Position numbers and translations under genes: made by a program
Assembly: GCA_039720395.1 (NCBI GenBank)
Contig: CM077822.1
Span: 19,302,589 to 19,366,588, forward strand
Direction: 5' to 3'
DNA: 64,000 nucleotides
From: Liquidambar formosana
Lineage: Eukaryota > Streptophyta > Magnoliopsida > Saxifragales > Altingiaceae
Notes under the pieces: generated by a model
Seen by the model: only the letters and a program-made list of their open reading frames with translations
Told to the model about the DNA's origin: nothing
Databases searched by the model: none
Part shown: piece by piece, positions 31,491 to 42,464 of the stretch
Layout of the letters: each line of letters begins with the position of its first letter
Position numbering within the stretch: the first letter of the stretch is position 1

Positions 31491-31629
31491 TAATATATGG
31501 GAGTATAAATTTCTTAAAAAGTTATGGGATATAATTGTAGAGGATTATCGAGGTCTTGTTATTCCTAGATGTAAACATTTTTCTTTTTAATGAATTTTAG
31601 TTGTTTCGAAGAAAAAAAAAAAGGCGTGG

Positions 31630-31869
31630 CTTGCTGCTTTCCATCTTTATGTAGAATTGTGTACGCCCACCCATTCCCACAGACAAATAAGTCAATGTAC
31701 GCACACTAACCTCGCTCTACTCCTATCGATTAGTGGATGACCAATAGCGTTGTGTTACCATGTGCATCAACAACCGTCTCACCACTAACATATCCGGGCT
31801 TACAAGATTGACTAATTATATGCAGAAACCTAATAACAAAAACTGCTAAGTGCTTGTCTGGGAACTTAA
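31630..31869 (+). repeat. TIR upstream block, continued after LINE
   Basis: Continues 29083 with CTTGCTGCTTTCCATCTTTA and GCATCAACAACCGTCTCACC, parallel to 19095-19270. Confidence 0.6.
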
Positions 31870-31878
31870 AAAATTAAA

Positions 31879-32714
31879 GAGGACTTTGGCCACAAGTACA
31901 TAAAGTTAGACTTGTGCGGCCATAAGTCTATCATAAAATCTTATGTAGTCAATTGTCCCTCTTAGATATTTTCAGACGATATTACCCCTTCATATTATGT
32001 AGTAAAAGGTTCCTCTTAGAAAGTTACATACAATCAATGTAACTGTTTTTTTTTAAAATATTTTTTTATATATAATTTTATATTCATCATGAGTCTTTTT
32101 CCTAATTTTTGCCAAAAAAAATAAAAATCAATTAAATTTGGACAAACATCTACTTGCAACTGAAGTATGTACTGAACTCACAGAAAAATAGTTACATGAA
32201 AACAATTACTTTTAAGTCAATTGTGACTGAATTTTAGTCACAAAATATTTAAATCTTACAAATTTTTAGTTTCAAACACAACAATTTAACTGATTCAATA
32301 GTTACATCTAATAAATTTAATAATTTTGTATGGGAAATTGTACAAAATTGAACACACATCAATAGTTACATGTTTATTTATTTTAAAACCGATACATGTA
32401 AATATGTAATCAATGTAACTATTTTTTTTTACATATAATTTTATTTTCATCATGGGTCTTGTTTCGAAAAGCTCAACGGATAGATTTCAAATATATAAAT
32501 TTTATTGGAAATTGATATCTAGATCAAAAGTTATCTCATTTTAAAATTTGAAAACAAAAAATAACACTTAAGGGTAAACTTGACTTTATACATTTACCAC
32601 GGTTACAAAAGTAAACTCATTTTACTTAAAAGTGGACCTATGGCTACATAAGTTTGCTGCATAGACTTATGCCTCTATAAGTCCTATAAAAATAGACTTT
32701 TCGCTAATTTCCCC
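31879..32714. mobile_element. Non-autonomous insertion, probable MULE type
   Basis: 836 bp present here but missing at the matching place of the second TIR unit (about 52760). Termini GAGGACTTTGGCC... and the inverse GGGGAAATTAGCG... resemble each other, with GACTTGTGCGGCCATAAG mirrored by CTTATGCCTCTATAAGTC. Flanks AAAATTAAA (31870-31878) and AAAATTGAA (32715-32723) fit a 9-bp duplication with one change. No ORF. Confidence 0.5.
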
Positions 32715-32723
32715 AAAATTGAA

Positions 32724-33839
32724 TTAGAATGGGTTTAATTCATAATTGTTATTTGGTTTATAAATAAACCAACTCATAGTTGGTTTGAAAAAAAACTATG
32801 TTTATACATTGTTTTTAGAATAAAGCTAAACTGATTAGCAAGAAAAAAAGATTTACCAGAGAGTAATATAGTATAAAATCAAAAGTAGTCAGAATTATAT
32901 TTAGTTAACCAAGTTTTCAGGTTTGAAAAAAGTTATGTTTATACCTTGTTTTTAGAACCAAATTAAACAATGTAAAATAAAAAATAACCATACTTATTTT
33001 CAGCTGGCCAAGTTTTCAGGTTTGCTAAATAGTTCCTAAAATTTGTGTAGAAAGCCATATCAAAACTTCCCTCTAAATAAATTGACAACATTATACTTTC
33101 AGCCACGGCAGAAGTGAATTGGGTCTTCCATTGTCTTCATAGTCTCGTGTATTTGATGGATAGGTTAGATCAGATTATGTGAGAGCAGGGACCCAGTTGT
33201 CTTTTACTAACAATAGCCCAGAGTCTCAAACTTGCAATTGGATGGGAGTGCAGACACACTATCACGCAAAGCTACAAAGCAATCCGATTTTTCAAAAATG
33301 GGTAAGACAATTGATCTAATGCCCACACAGGGAATAATTCTTCGAATGCGCCATATTGTAAAGAGAAATTCACCCCAGTACAACTCAGTCATTAGGTGAG
33401 CCAACCAAAACTCAGTTCTTCATGCAACACGGCATGCGTCATAGCTTCGTACCAACTTCTTCAAAGGATATGATATTGTATTGGACTAGCCACATTGGTC
33501 GTTGGATGGATATCCAAACCTGCCAATTATTCAACAACGGAAAATGGTTATTGGATTTTTTTCCCAAATGACAATAGGAAACAGACAGAAAAGGGGAAAA
33601 AAAAAATTGTTGATTTAAACTTCTTTGTTCCCTCATGGTATTTTTCTCTTCTTCAACTTTAAAAATATGTGGAAATTTCTTGTATGCTTCCCTGATTGAA
33701 TTAAACTAAACCAAAGAGAGAAAGGGGAGACGACTATTATATAGTTCTATCTGTTTGAGAGTCTGATTCTCTCTGCCAAGGTATTTTTCTCTTCCTCAAC
33801 CAAAACTCAGTTCTTTTGTATTTTTTCCAATTGCCTCCC
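32724..33839 (+). repeat. Proximal upstream region of the first TIR exon
   Basis: Closely matches 52790-53804: AAATAAACCAACTCATA, CGGCAGAAGTGAATTGGG, GGACCCAGTTGTCTTTTA, GCCAACCAAAACTCAGTTC, CAACGGAAAATGGTTATTGG, AGAGAAAGGGGAGACGACTATT. Probably promoter plus 5' untranslated DNA. A TATATAG near 33738 is a possible TATA box, absent from the second unit. Confidence 0.6.
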
Positions 33840-34364
33840 ATGACCACCCAACATCCCTCTTCTTCTCCTTCGGCGGCCTCTAAATGGAATTACGATGTCT
33901 TTTTGAGTTTCCGAGGCGAAGACACGCGCAAGAACTTCACCGACCATCTCTACACGGCTTTGAACCAGAAAGGAATTCATACCTTCAAAGATGATGAAAA
34001 GCTTGAGAGAGGAAAAGAAATTTCGCCTGGCCTCTTAAAAGCAATTGAAGAATCAAGGTTTGCTATAATCGTCTTGTCAAAAAACTATGCTTCTTCCACA
34101 TGGTGCTTGGATGAACTTGTGAAGATCCTCGAGTACAAAGAGAGCAAAGGACAGACGGTTTTGCCGATTTACTACAACGAGGATCCGTCGGAAGTTAGAA
34201 AGCAGACGGGGAGCTTCGCGAAGGCGTTTGCTAGATACGAAGAAGAAAATTTCGAGGGGAAGGTTGAGAAGGTACAGAGGTGGAGGGCGGCTCTAACGGA
34301 GGTGGCCAATTTATCTGGTTGGGATTTACGCAATATTGCAGATGGGTATATAGTTTCCAACTGA
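33840..34364 (+). CDS. TIR-domain exon 1 of a TNL-type immune receptor (copy 1)
   Basis: Start chosen at ATG 33840; the frame is open slightly upstream but has no earlier ATG. 174 codons to TGA 34362-34364. TIR domain at residues 17-165: YDVFLSFRGEDTR (18-30), FTDHLYTAL, IHTFKDDEKLERG, and WCLDELVKIL, whose Glu92 matches the NADase catalytic Glu of plant TIRs; then GWDLRN. Exon 1 of TNL genes typically ends here, and GG|GTATAT at 34345/34346 is a good splice donor, so the last codons are probably intron. No NBS (P-loop) exon is found before other transposons start at 34489. It is therefore a TIR-only gene or a truncated TNL. Plant TIRs act in effector-triggered immunity in the cytosol or nucleus. 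Confidence 0.85.
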   Translation: MTTQHPSSSPSAASKWNYDVFLSFRGEDTRKNFTDHLYTALNQKGIHTFKDDEKLERGKEISPGLLKAIEESRFAIIVLSKNYASSTWCLDELVKILEYKESKGQTVLPIYYNEDPSEVRKQTGSFAKAFARYEEENFEGKVEKVQRWRAALTEVANLSGWDLRNIADGYIVSN

Positions 34365-34688
34365 AATTTCTCCTCCTTTTATTTTATTTTATTTTTTTAA
34401 TTAATAATTATAGATATCACAGACTTTATTCCCACTGAGGTACTAAACTAATCTTGAAAGATCCATGTAAAAACTCTTGTATGGCCATCAAGGGCGGAGC
34501 CTTGCCTTGTAGAGGGTTATCGTACCCTAGGTTGTGGCCCAGGAAGCCCAGCCCACTATTTTGCTCTTTACATGTTGATTTAGTTGAATTTTGTCCTTTA
34601 AGGGAGTCTTAGCCGAGGTAAGAAATACCCTACTAACCCAGGATCATATCTAGGGTCTAAATGCTTGCAATAATATAATATCAAAAAT

Positions 34689-35087
34689 GGGACCGAATAT
34701 TGCAACATCTTAATTTTATCTGTACACCCTATTAATTTTAATTTCTCAAGGTTTTAGAAAAGTATAAAAGGTTTTTACAAAATCTAGTTGTATTGTCCAT
34801 TAGAAAATATCATTTTAAACAACTTTACAGTAGAAAGATTTTTCAAATTCTTTCATTTAAGTAGACTTTTTAGTCAAAAATGAAATAGAGACCATAAATA
34901 GCCAAAAAGTCTACTTAAACGATAGATTTTGAAAAAACTATTTTCTACAAAGTTGTTTAAAATGACGTTTTTTAGTAGATCATGTGATCAATTTTCATAA
35001 AACCTTTTCATATTTTCTGTAAAACCTTGATAAATTAAATTTAGTGGTGTGTGCAAATAAAATAAAGGTGTTGCAATAACCGCTCCC
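34689..35087. mobile_element. Family-1 foldback MITE, copy 2
   Basis: About 60 bp at the left (GGGACCGAATATTGCAACA...) are the inverse of the right end (...GGTGTTGCAATAACCGCTCCC). Body like 24155-24550. Target duplication not convincing. Confidence 0.6.
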
Positions 35088-35127
35088 TAAAAAAATTAGG
35101 AAAAATAGTCTACAAGATTAGTTTATA

Positions 35128-35522
35128 TAATTGGGGTCTTTATAATTAACACCCTAAGGCTTTCTTTTTATCCCTCATTTTTTAAAATTTTCAAGGTTTT
35201 ATGAAAAATGACCATATTGTTTATTAGAGAATATCATTTTGAATAACTTTATAATAGAGTTTTTTTAAAATCTTTCGTTTAAATGAACTTTTTGGCCATT
35301 TATAATCTCTGTTTTATTAAATGGCCAAAAAGTCTACTTAAACGACATATTTTTGAAAAAATTTCTACTACAGAATTGTTCAAAATAATGTTTTTTAGTG
35401 GTCAACATAGTCATTTTTTATGAAAACCTTTTGCATTTTCCAAAAAACCTTAAGAAGTTTAAAAAGTGGGGGAGGGGGGGGGGGGGTGATAAAATGCAAG
35501 TCTTAGGGTGCCAATAGCGATC
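35128..35522. mobile_element. Family-1 foldback MITE, copy 3 (ends approximate)
   Basis: ACACCCTAAGGCTTTCTTTTTATC at the left mirrors GATAAAATGCAAGTCTTAGGGTG at the right; contains a G run at about 35468-35486. Confidence 0.5.
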
Positions 35523-35596
35523 TTCTATTATGTGTTTATTAGTTTTTTACCCAGCCCAGTGTAATTTTAAATCCTGACTCCACCCTTGATGGCCGT

Positions 35597-36391
35597 GTTC
35601 ATACAGACAACTATAACTGTGAGTTTTAAATTTAAATCTCTCTCGCTTGCTGTTATGTAGTACAAGTTTTCATCTTCACTAAAAACTTTTGATCTGACTA
35701 ATTTTCTAGAACACGGGTAAGGCCACCGTCCATTGGGATGTTATTTAAAGCCAAGGATAAACTTGACTAGTATATAACCCCAAGAAAGAGTTAAAAGTCG
35801 AATCCAAAACCTAATTCTTGAGACATAAGCACGTTTGAGGAACCATTAATTGATCCACCTCTTGAGGTTATCAAATACTAAAATTAATTTCTTATAAACT
35901 TGACCCATCAAACGAGGGTACTTTGTCTTAATTAATGACGACATGGCTTGCATGTGCACCTAAGGGATTGTGCAGTGAGCACTTGAAGTCATAGAAGTTC
36001 CTTTTTACCAAACAAAAAGCCAAATCATCGCTTAATAAATAGTTGATTTAAGCCACTAGGATTAGCTGATACAGATTACATCGGCGTACGCATGCTTTTG
36101 TGAACCTATGCATAAATCAATGATGTGTATGCACCTCGGGCTGTTTTGGTTGATTATTGTTGCTGATTTGAGACTTTAGTTTATTTTAGCTAGTTGAGAT
36201 GATTGATTATTTTGAGATTAATAATATTGAGAGAAAGAGTTTCTCCTTTATTTCTTACTTTCGTGTTCTTGAGTGAATATCGATCGTGGTTGCCTACTAT
36301 ATGGCATTGTTCTTGCGACAATCAATAGAGTGGTGGACGTTTGATTGTTTTTGGTGAGCTTCGTCTCAACCGCGTATTTTCCGCTGCATCA
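35597..36391 (+). repeat. Probable LTR end of plus-strand gypsy remnant E5 and spacer
   Basis: The right end GCTGCATCA (36391) directly precedes an initiator-tRNA-Met primer-binding site, so an LTR ends here. Its left end is not visible; no second copy in the window. Confidence 0.4.
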
Positions 36392-36917
36392 GTTGGTATC
36401 AGAACCCAGTTCATTTTTGCCATCATGCCAAGAAAAGGAAGAGGACGTGTCGGAGGCCATGACGCCAATCTAGAGGACGTGATTAATCGCGAGGACAAGG
36501 CCTGAATTCAATAAGAATTCATAGACGAAATATGGGCCCTATTCGAGAGTTTTCGTCTTGAGCATTGTCGTAGTCATGGACCTCCGTCTCCGCGTTCTAT
36601 GGACAAAGAGAGTGTTGAGGATGTTGTTGTGGAGCATGAAGATTTGGATGAAAACGAAGGAGGTAATTAAGAATTTTGAATTCATGGAAAAATTTTCTCT
36701 TAATAATTTTGGTGATGCTGAAGCTGAAAAATTAGTTGATTTTAATTCTCCGCCTATTTTTTATGAATATGATTATGGTGATATTGAGCCAAATATTATT
36801 GAAAATTTAGAAGGGCAAGAGGAAACTATAACCTATGAGACACATAATAAAAATTGTCCAAGCAATAATTTTTGTTGTCGTGTTATTGAAGAGCTAATAT
36901 GCTCCTATATGCTCTAA
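36392..36917 (+). pseudogene. Plus-strand gypsy remnant E5: PBS and gag pieces
   Basis: PBS TGGTATCAGAAC at 36394-36405 (initiator tRNA-Met type). Gag-like start ATG 36425 (MPRKGRGRVGG) stops at about 36503; then EIWALFESFRLEH and ENEGG-like codons with frame changes, and an open stretch to 36917 containing PPIFYEYDYGDIEP. Type fits a chromovirus-like gypsy element, but it is too decayed to be sure. Ends abruptly where LTR-D sequence begins. Confidence 0.45.
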
Positions 36918-38718
36918 ACACCCTAACATGCACAAAACTATCAAAAACATGCTAAATATGAACTATCATGATGAAAATATCATATGAAAATCCTAAACAT
37001 GAAAAGAAAATCTAACATGATACCTTAGGTAAGTATTTTATGTAAGAATGTGAAATAATCATCCTTACGGCGAGCTTTCTTAAGTAAAACTATCCGGAGA
37101 TAATTTTACATAGAAATCACTCCGTATGAATGGTTTCTTCACATATCCTACGTAAAATATATACCTAAGAATGCAAAGAAACTCACAACGCACTTAAACA
37201 CACTCTAGAAAGCACCCATGCACAACCTCACCCTCTAAGGACGATAATTATCCTCGAAAATGATAATCATCCATACACCTATGAAGACAAGGCTTACACA
37301 GCAAGTGTCCTATACAAAAGATGCTTAAAATCATGCATATAATTGAACCATGAAGAGAAAACGGCCTAAACACATCAACTAATTTTTTATGCAAAACGTA
37401 CCTCTATCCTTAAAAGAGAAACTATCCTAACAGCAAGCAGTTCACAATCCTATTCCACTAACATGCTTTCCCATCATATTTGAATCATATACACTCTAAA
37501 ATATAAAGTATATATGATTCCTAATTCAATATTAAGCCATAGTTATGCAGAGAATGGAGTAGAAGAAGAAGGAATCGTAAAAGGATGTAAAGAAGACTTA
37601 CAACAAAGCAACGGTCTTCGCTGCGTTCTTCCTTCTATTTGGCTTGGTTCCCTTCTAGTTCTCCTTTGAAATTACAGTAGAAAGCCTCCTCCAGGTGATA
37701 TGGGTGTGTTCAAACTCGTGGTCCCTCTCTCTCTTATGAATATAAAGTGTTAAATAAGCCAAAAGTCTAGAAAAGTCCTTTATGCTGATGAATGAGCCTC
37801 TATTTATAACCAACCAACCATATGAACCAATGGTTGAGATTAATTCACCATAAAATCAATCTAGGGCTGTAATTAAATCCCATGAATGTTAAACAACTCA
37901 AAACCACCTCCCAATAGGCTTAGAAGTCCTTTAGAATGCAGAAATTTGGAGTGGTAGAGTCCCATTCCGTTAAAACTTCAAAAAGAGAGAAATTAGGACG
38001 AAGGGCTCGGGTGACTGGTTGGGGTGAACCGGTCCAACCAGTTGGTGAACCGGTCCAACCGGTTGAGCCCAACCGGTCACCCGAGAAGAATCCAAAAATT
38101 TTGGAATTCTAGCTCGGTTTGGACTCCGAACTTCAAACGGACACAAATTCTTCATTTTAACTCCAATTTGAGTGATTCAAAAACCAAAATTTCAAGGATT
38201 CAATGTAGAATAAGCCTAGAATATTCTTGAACCAAAAATCCCTAACCACAGTCAGGTGGCTGGGTTTTCATGAGGTGATTACCCGAAAAAAGGTCAATTA
38301 AGCATAGGGTAATATGGTAAATCAATCCAAAACCTATCAATAAATTAAATTGGCTCTTCAATTAGGCTCATTTCATCATTATAAGGTCAATGGAATACTC
38401 CAGAACAAATTTGGAAGTCAATTGGAAAATATACGAAGTAAAAGACGAAATTGCCCTTCAAGTCGCAAAAGCTGTAATTAACTATCCAAACCTATCTGGA
38501 ATTGAACCAAATTTGACACACATATCCAAAATGATCCTAAAAACTAAATGCAAGTGATGGGACTCAACAAAGAGACAAAAATATGCATGCAATGATGACC
38601 TATTCTCCTAAGGCTTAAAAGGGCAAAATTATCCTTTAAGGCTTAGGGACTCCTAGATGATTCTAAACCTAACCAAATGATATCATGATCTCATGGGGGT
38701 AAAAATGGGCTGTCTACA
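36918..38718 (-). repeat. LTR-D, second copy of LTR-C family
   Basis: 37542-38718 matches 7682-8828; minus strand starts TGTAGACAGCCC at 38718, inside the integrase frame of E4. TATAAATA on the minus strand at 37801-37808. Sequence below 37541, lost in LTR-C, is the remaining LTR and includes a small foldback (about 37024-37165, CTTAGGTAAGTATTTTATG and its inverse). The lower boundary is taken at the end of the E5 remnant. Confidence 0.6.
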
Positions 38719-39300
38719 ATATCTGTTTTGTACCCAATCCACTTCAGACAACTGATCTTCCATTATTACCCTGAGAGAGGGAATTTCTAACTCGATTGGG
38801 AGAACTGCTTCCATGCCATAAACCAATGAGTACGGTGTAGCACCCATGGAAGATCTGATTGAAGTGCGGTAACCCCATAAAATGAGTGGCAACCTTTCTG
38901 ACCAATCATTGTACTTCTTAGCCGACTTTTGTAGCATGTTCTTTATGTTCTTATTAGCTGCCTCAACTGCTCCATTTGTCTGTGGCCTATAAGGAGAAGA
39001 CTTATGAACCTGAATGCTATACTTCTGCAAGATTTCTTCTACCTCACCTCGGAAGTGTTGTCCGTTATCTGATATGATCTCATGTGGAACCCCATATCGA
39101 CAAATAATGTGGGTCTTAATGAAATGGGCCACTTGCTTTGATCCCAAGGTTTTGTAGGACTTCGCCTCTACCCGCTTAGTGAAGTAATCTATTGCCACCA
39201 AGATAAACTCATGACCTTCCTTTGACTTAGGATGGATCTTTCCAATGATATCTATTCCCCATGTTGAAAAGGGTCAAGGGGATGACATAGTATTCAAAGG
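38719..39300 (-). pseudogene. Integrase core, element E4
   Basis: Open from 39201 down; GIDIIG (first Asp) lies upstream of a nonsense codon near 39280, then VAIDYFTKRVEAKSY, IISDNGQHFRG (second Asp) and GAVEAANKNIKNML (Glu), so the DDE triad is recognisable. WGYRTSIRSSMGATPYSLVYG follows, as in Tat integrases. The frame enters LTR-D at 38718. Integrase would insert element cDNA in the nucleus. Confidence 0.85.
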
Positions 39301-39387
39301 CATTGATGGAAGGTGCTGAACATTGGCAAAGATTTGATAGTTATGGCACTTCTTGACATGCAGATGATAATCTCTTTCCATGGTGGT

Positions 39388-39624
39388 CTAATAGTAACCG
39401 AGACAAGCAATCTTCTTAGCTAGCATATAACCATTCATATGAGGTGCCCTTACTCCTTCATGTATCTCTTCAATGATTCTTTGAGCTTCTTCCTTTGTCA
39501 CACAAAGCAAGTGGATGCCGTTGTAGGATCGTCTGTATAGCTTTCCTCCGCATATAATGTAGTAGGTAGCTAATCTCCTCAGTGTATGTCTGTCTACTTT
39601 TGAAGCTCCTTCAGGATATTCCAT
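39388..39624 (-). pseudogene. Integrase zinc-binding (H2C2) segment, element E4
   Basis: Same frame as the integrase core and the RNase H part, set apart by TAG codons (conserved Trp positions, TGG to TAG). It contains HEGVRAPHMNGYMLAKKI; the partner Cys pair downstream reads KKCHNYQ, so one His (to Tyr) and one Cys (to Tyr) of the zinc site appear lost. Confidence 0.75.
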
Positions 39625-39654
39625 TTTCTCTACGAATCTTTGGATGTCATAGAA

Positions 39655-41130
39655 CTACGGACACCCATATATTACTTGACTATTCTGAATACTGCAGCAG
39701 TACACTGGCTCTTTTCTTCTTTCAATCACGAGCGGACGAACATTTCCGCCTTCTAGGATTTCCACCATGGATGCCAGTGTAGCAAGAGCGTCAGCAAAGC
39801 GGTTCTTTACCCTTGACAAGTAGTGGAACTCTATTTTGTCGAATTCTTTGGTAAGTGCTTCTACATAAGCATGATAGGGTAACAACTTCTCGTCTCGAGT
39901 CTTCCATTCTCCTCTGATTTGGCAGATAATCAAGGCTGAGTCTCCGTACACTTCTAATTCTTCAACTCCTAACTCTAAGGCTACTTCCAACCCTAGAATA
40001 CAAGCTTCATATTCGGTGATGTTGTTTGTGGCCTCGAACCTTAACTTCATTGCCATAGGGGTGTGGGCGTCATCTGGAGAAATCAACAAGACTCCAATGC
40101 CGAAGCCCCTTTTATTTGCAGCACCATTGAAGTAGACTTTCCATGGCTTCTTTTCTATCTCCAATATGTCTTCATCGGGGAACCCTTGTTCAATGCCATC
40201 TCCTTCTGAAAGTGGATTTTTTGCTAAGTGTTCTGAAATGACTCTCCCTTTTATCGAGCTCTGTACTACATACTTGATATCGAATTCAGATAACAACATT
40301 AACCATCGCGCAGTACGATAGGTCAACATTGGCTCTTCAAGTAGATATTTGAGTGGATCCATGCGACTAACAAGGAACACCTGGAAAGATAGCATGTAAT
40401 GGCGGAGTTTCTGAGAGACCCACACCAATTCCACGCAAGTCTTTTCTACAGCGTTGTAGTTCACCTCATAGTCTGTCATTTTCTTACTCAGATAGTAGAT
40501 GGCATTCTCTTTCCTCGACTCTTCCAAGTATTGTGCAAGCATTGCCCCCATAGCAATTTCTGTGACGGTTAAGTACAGCAACAGTGGTTCTCCTTCTCTA
40601 GGTGGGACCAGTATCGGTGGATTGCTTAAGTAGCGTTTGATGGCTTCAAAAGCTTTCTGGCATTCCTCGTTCCATTCTTTCGGTTCTCCTTTTTTTAGTA
40701 GCTTAAAAATAGGCTCGCAAATGGTAGTGAGTTGGGCCATGAACCGACTTATGTACTGCAATCTTCCCAAGAAACCTCGGATTTCCTTCTCATTTTTGGG
40801 TGGCGGCATCTCCAGAATGGCTTTGATCTTGCTTGGATCCACTTCAATCCCTCTCTATGTTATCATGAAACCTAGCAGCTTTCCGGCAGTGACTCCAAAA
40901 GCACATTTCTGAGGGTTGAGGCAAAGCTTGTACTTTATAATTCGATCGAAGAACTTTCTGAGCACAGCCACATGTCCTTCCCTATCTTTTGACTTGACAA
41001 TCATGTCGTCGACGTAAACCTCAACCTCTTTGTGTATCATTTCATGCAACAAAGTGGTAGCAGCTCTCTGATAAGTTGCCCCTGCATTCTTTAATCGAAT
41101 GGCATTACTTTGTAACAGTAAGTCCCCCAC
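39655..41130 (-). pseudogene. pol: RT C-terminal part and RNase H, element E4
   Basis: Two segments of one frame, 40855-41130 and 39655-40842, are split by a TAG at 40852-40854 in the motif MITQRGIE (CAG to TAG). The first has the catalytic YVDD (about 41010-41022) and LLGFMIT. The second has the RT connection (NPPILVPP, YYLSKKM) and an RNase H with VYFNGAANKRGFGIG, where the first catalytic Asp is now Asn, then TEYEACILGLE, VYGDSALI and NRFADALATLAS with the remaining acidic residues intact. The double RNase H arrangement is a Tat hallmark. Confidence 0.85.
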
Positions 41131-41412
41131 TGAGTGATGAAGGACGTTTTCTCCATATCTTTCGGTGCCATCTTGATCTGATTATGACCCGAGAAACCGT
41201 CCATGAAAGAAAGAAAAGCATGCCCTGCGGTACTGTCAACTAACACGTCAATGTGTGGTAGTGGAAAGTCATCCTTAGGGCATGCCTTATTTAAATCACG
41301 AAAGTCTACACACATACGTACTCTGCCATCCTTCTTTGGAACTGGTACTATATTTGCAAGCCATTCAAGGTACTCCACAACCTTAAGGAACTTAGCTTCT
41401 ATCTGTACCCTA
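41131..41412 (-). pseudogene. pol: RT N-terminal part, element E4, frameshifted
   Basis: Encodes FLKVVEYLEWLANIVP, VRMCVDFRDLN, DFPLPHID, GFSGHNQIKMAP and GTYCYKVMPF. At about 41100 one base is missing in the Phe-Gly-Leu codons, shifting the frame relative to the rest of pol. Upstream, at about 41410, sequence switches to chromovirus gag. Confidence 0.8.
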
Positions 41413-42395
41413 CTTCGGGCACTAGTTGGAGCGATGCCCTGGCTATCCGCATCTATAGCACTTATCAGACCCCATAGGAGCATAAGGGTTACGAGGTGCC
41501 ATTTCTGGTGGAATAGTGTTGGCTGGCTTTGTTAGATTTCCACTGATACCTGTCCTGCGAGTGGTGTTAGACAAAGGTAGCTGAGTCATTGGGGCTTTTC
41601 CTTTATTTACTGCAGCACAATTAGAATTAAAGGAATTTTTTGCTACAACCGCTGCCTTCGATCTGTCCAATTGAGTTTTCGCCTTAATAGCCAACGTAAC
41701 GACTTTAGTTAAGGTGTAGACTGTTTACATCGCAACTCGATCCTGCATAGCCCAACGCAGCCCCCCAATATACCTAGCAACTTGTTGCGTATCTATTTCT
41801 AGCAGGTTGTTACGTGATGATAGCCTGTGGAATTCCTTTAGGTAAACCTCGACTGTTCTACTTCCCCTGCCTACAATCCTGATATTGTTGAAATAGAATC
41901 TGCTTATAATTTGGAGGTAGATACCTAGATCGTAACAGTCGCCTCATCTTAGCCCATGTCCAAACCATCCCTTTTCCTTGTTGCATCCGTGTAGTTTGCA
42001 ACTGCTCCCACCAAGCAAAAGCTCCTCCCAATAGTCTATATGCGACTAAAGGTTTGTCAGTCCTACTCCCCTTGATAAGCCCTCCGATTATTCCAAAGTA
42101 TGGCTTCAACATCTTCCTCATCCTCACTTAGGTTATCCTCATAGGCTAGTTGCCTACGTGGAATCTTTGGATGGCGTTCACGAAAAACTTCAGCTCTTTC
42201 TCGGTAAGGTTGACGACCCGTAGGACTGTCGCCCCACTGAGTATTCCCTACCATCAGCCTAGCAAGAGTCGCTTGGACCTCCCGCAACGCTTGCTGGGTC
42301 TCACGCTAGAAAATTCTAAATTCAACCCCTATAACTATATCTTCCTCATGGTCACTACCGTCAAGGACTTCACTTTCGTTCCGTGTGTTTGCCAT
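41413..42395 (-). pseudogene. gag: Chromovirus-type gag with CCHC knuckle, element E4
   Basis: Start ATG 42393-42395 (MANTRNESEVLDGSDHEED). Pieces in shifting frames: LREVQATLARLMVG, RRQLAYEDNLSEDEEDVE, then LVAYRLLGGAFAWWEQLQ and LLRSRYLPPNYKQILFQQYQ, the gag core of plant chromoviruses. The knuckle KCYRCG-PGHRSN-CPK has nonsense codons at two positions. Right after it the reading changes to Tat RT. Confidence 0.75.
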
Positions 42396-42414
42396 CTGAA
42401 CAGGATTAAACCGG

Positions 42415-42427
42415 TCTTTGATACCAA
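42415..42427 (-). promoter_or_regulatory. Initiator tRNA-Met primer-binding site, element E4
   Basis: Minus strand TTGGTATCAAAGA, two bases inside an LTR end (CTACGTCA at 42429). Typical PBS of chromoviruses. Confidence 0.7.
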
Positions 42428-42464
42428 CTGACGTAGCGGAAAGCGTATGATAGAAAAAGGGCAC

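Larger units (their letters stand above)
29084..31618 (+). mobile_element. LINE (L1-type) retrotransposon, 5'-truncated
   Basis: Bounded by an exact 11-bp target duplication AAAAGGCGTGG (29073-29083, 31619-31629) and ending in an A-rich tail. Coding starts inside RT, so about half or more of the element is missing at the 5' end, as is usual for target-primed reverse transcription. It carries RT, a zinc-finger connection domain and a C-terminal RNase H, all with stops or frameshifts. Confidence 0.88.
34489..35588. mobile_element. hAT-like non-autonomous element
   Basis: Inverted termini CAAGGGCGGAGCC and the inverse CAAGGGTGGAGTC. Flanks ATGGCCAT (34481-34488) and ATGGCCGT (35589-35596) are an 8-bp duplication with one change. 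No transposase. Holds two family-1 foldback MITEs. It starts 125 bp after the TIR exon, inside the would-be intron. Confidence 0.7.

Noticed and set aside
34346..34364. Last residues (YIVSN) of TIR copy 1 as a real C-terminus
   Set aside because: They follow a good splice donor at the usual TNL exon 1 end; more likely intron read-through, though a TIR-only read-through product cannot be excluded.
38683..38718. C-terminal residues of the E4 integrase ORF
   Set aside because: They are encoded by the inserted LTR-D, not by integrase.
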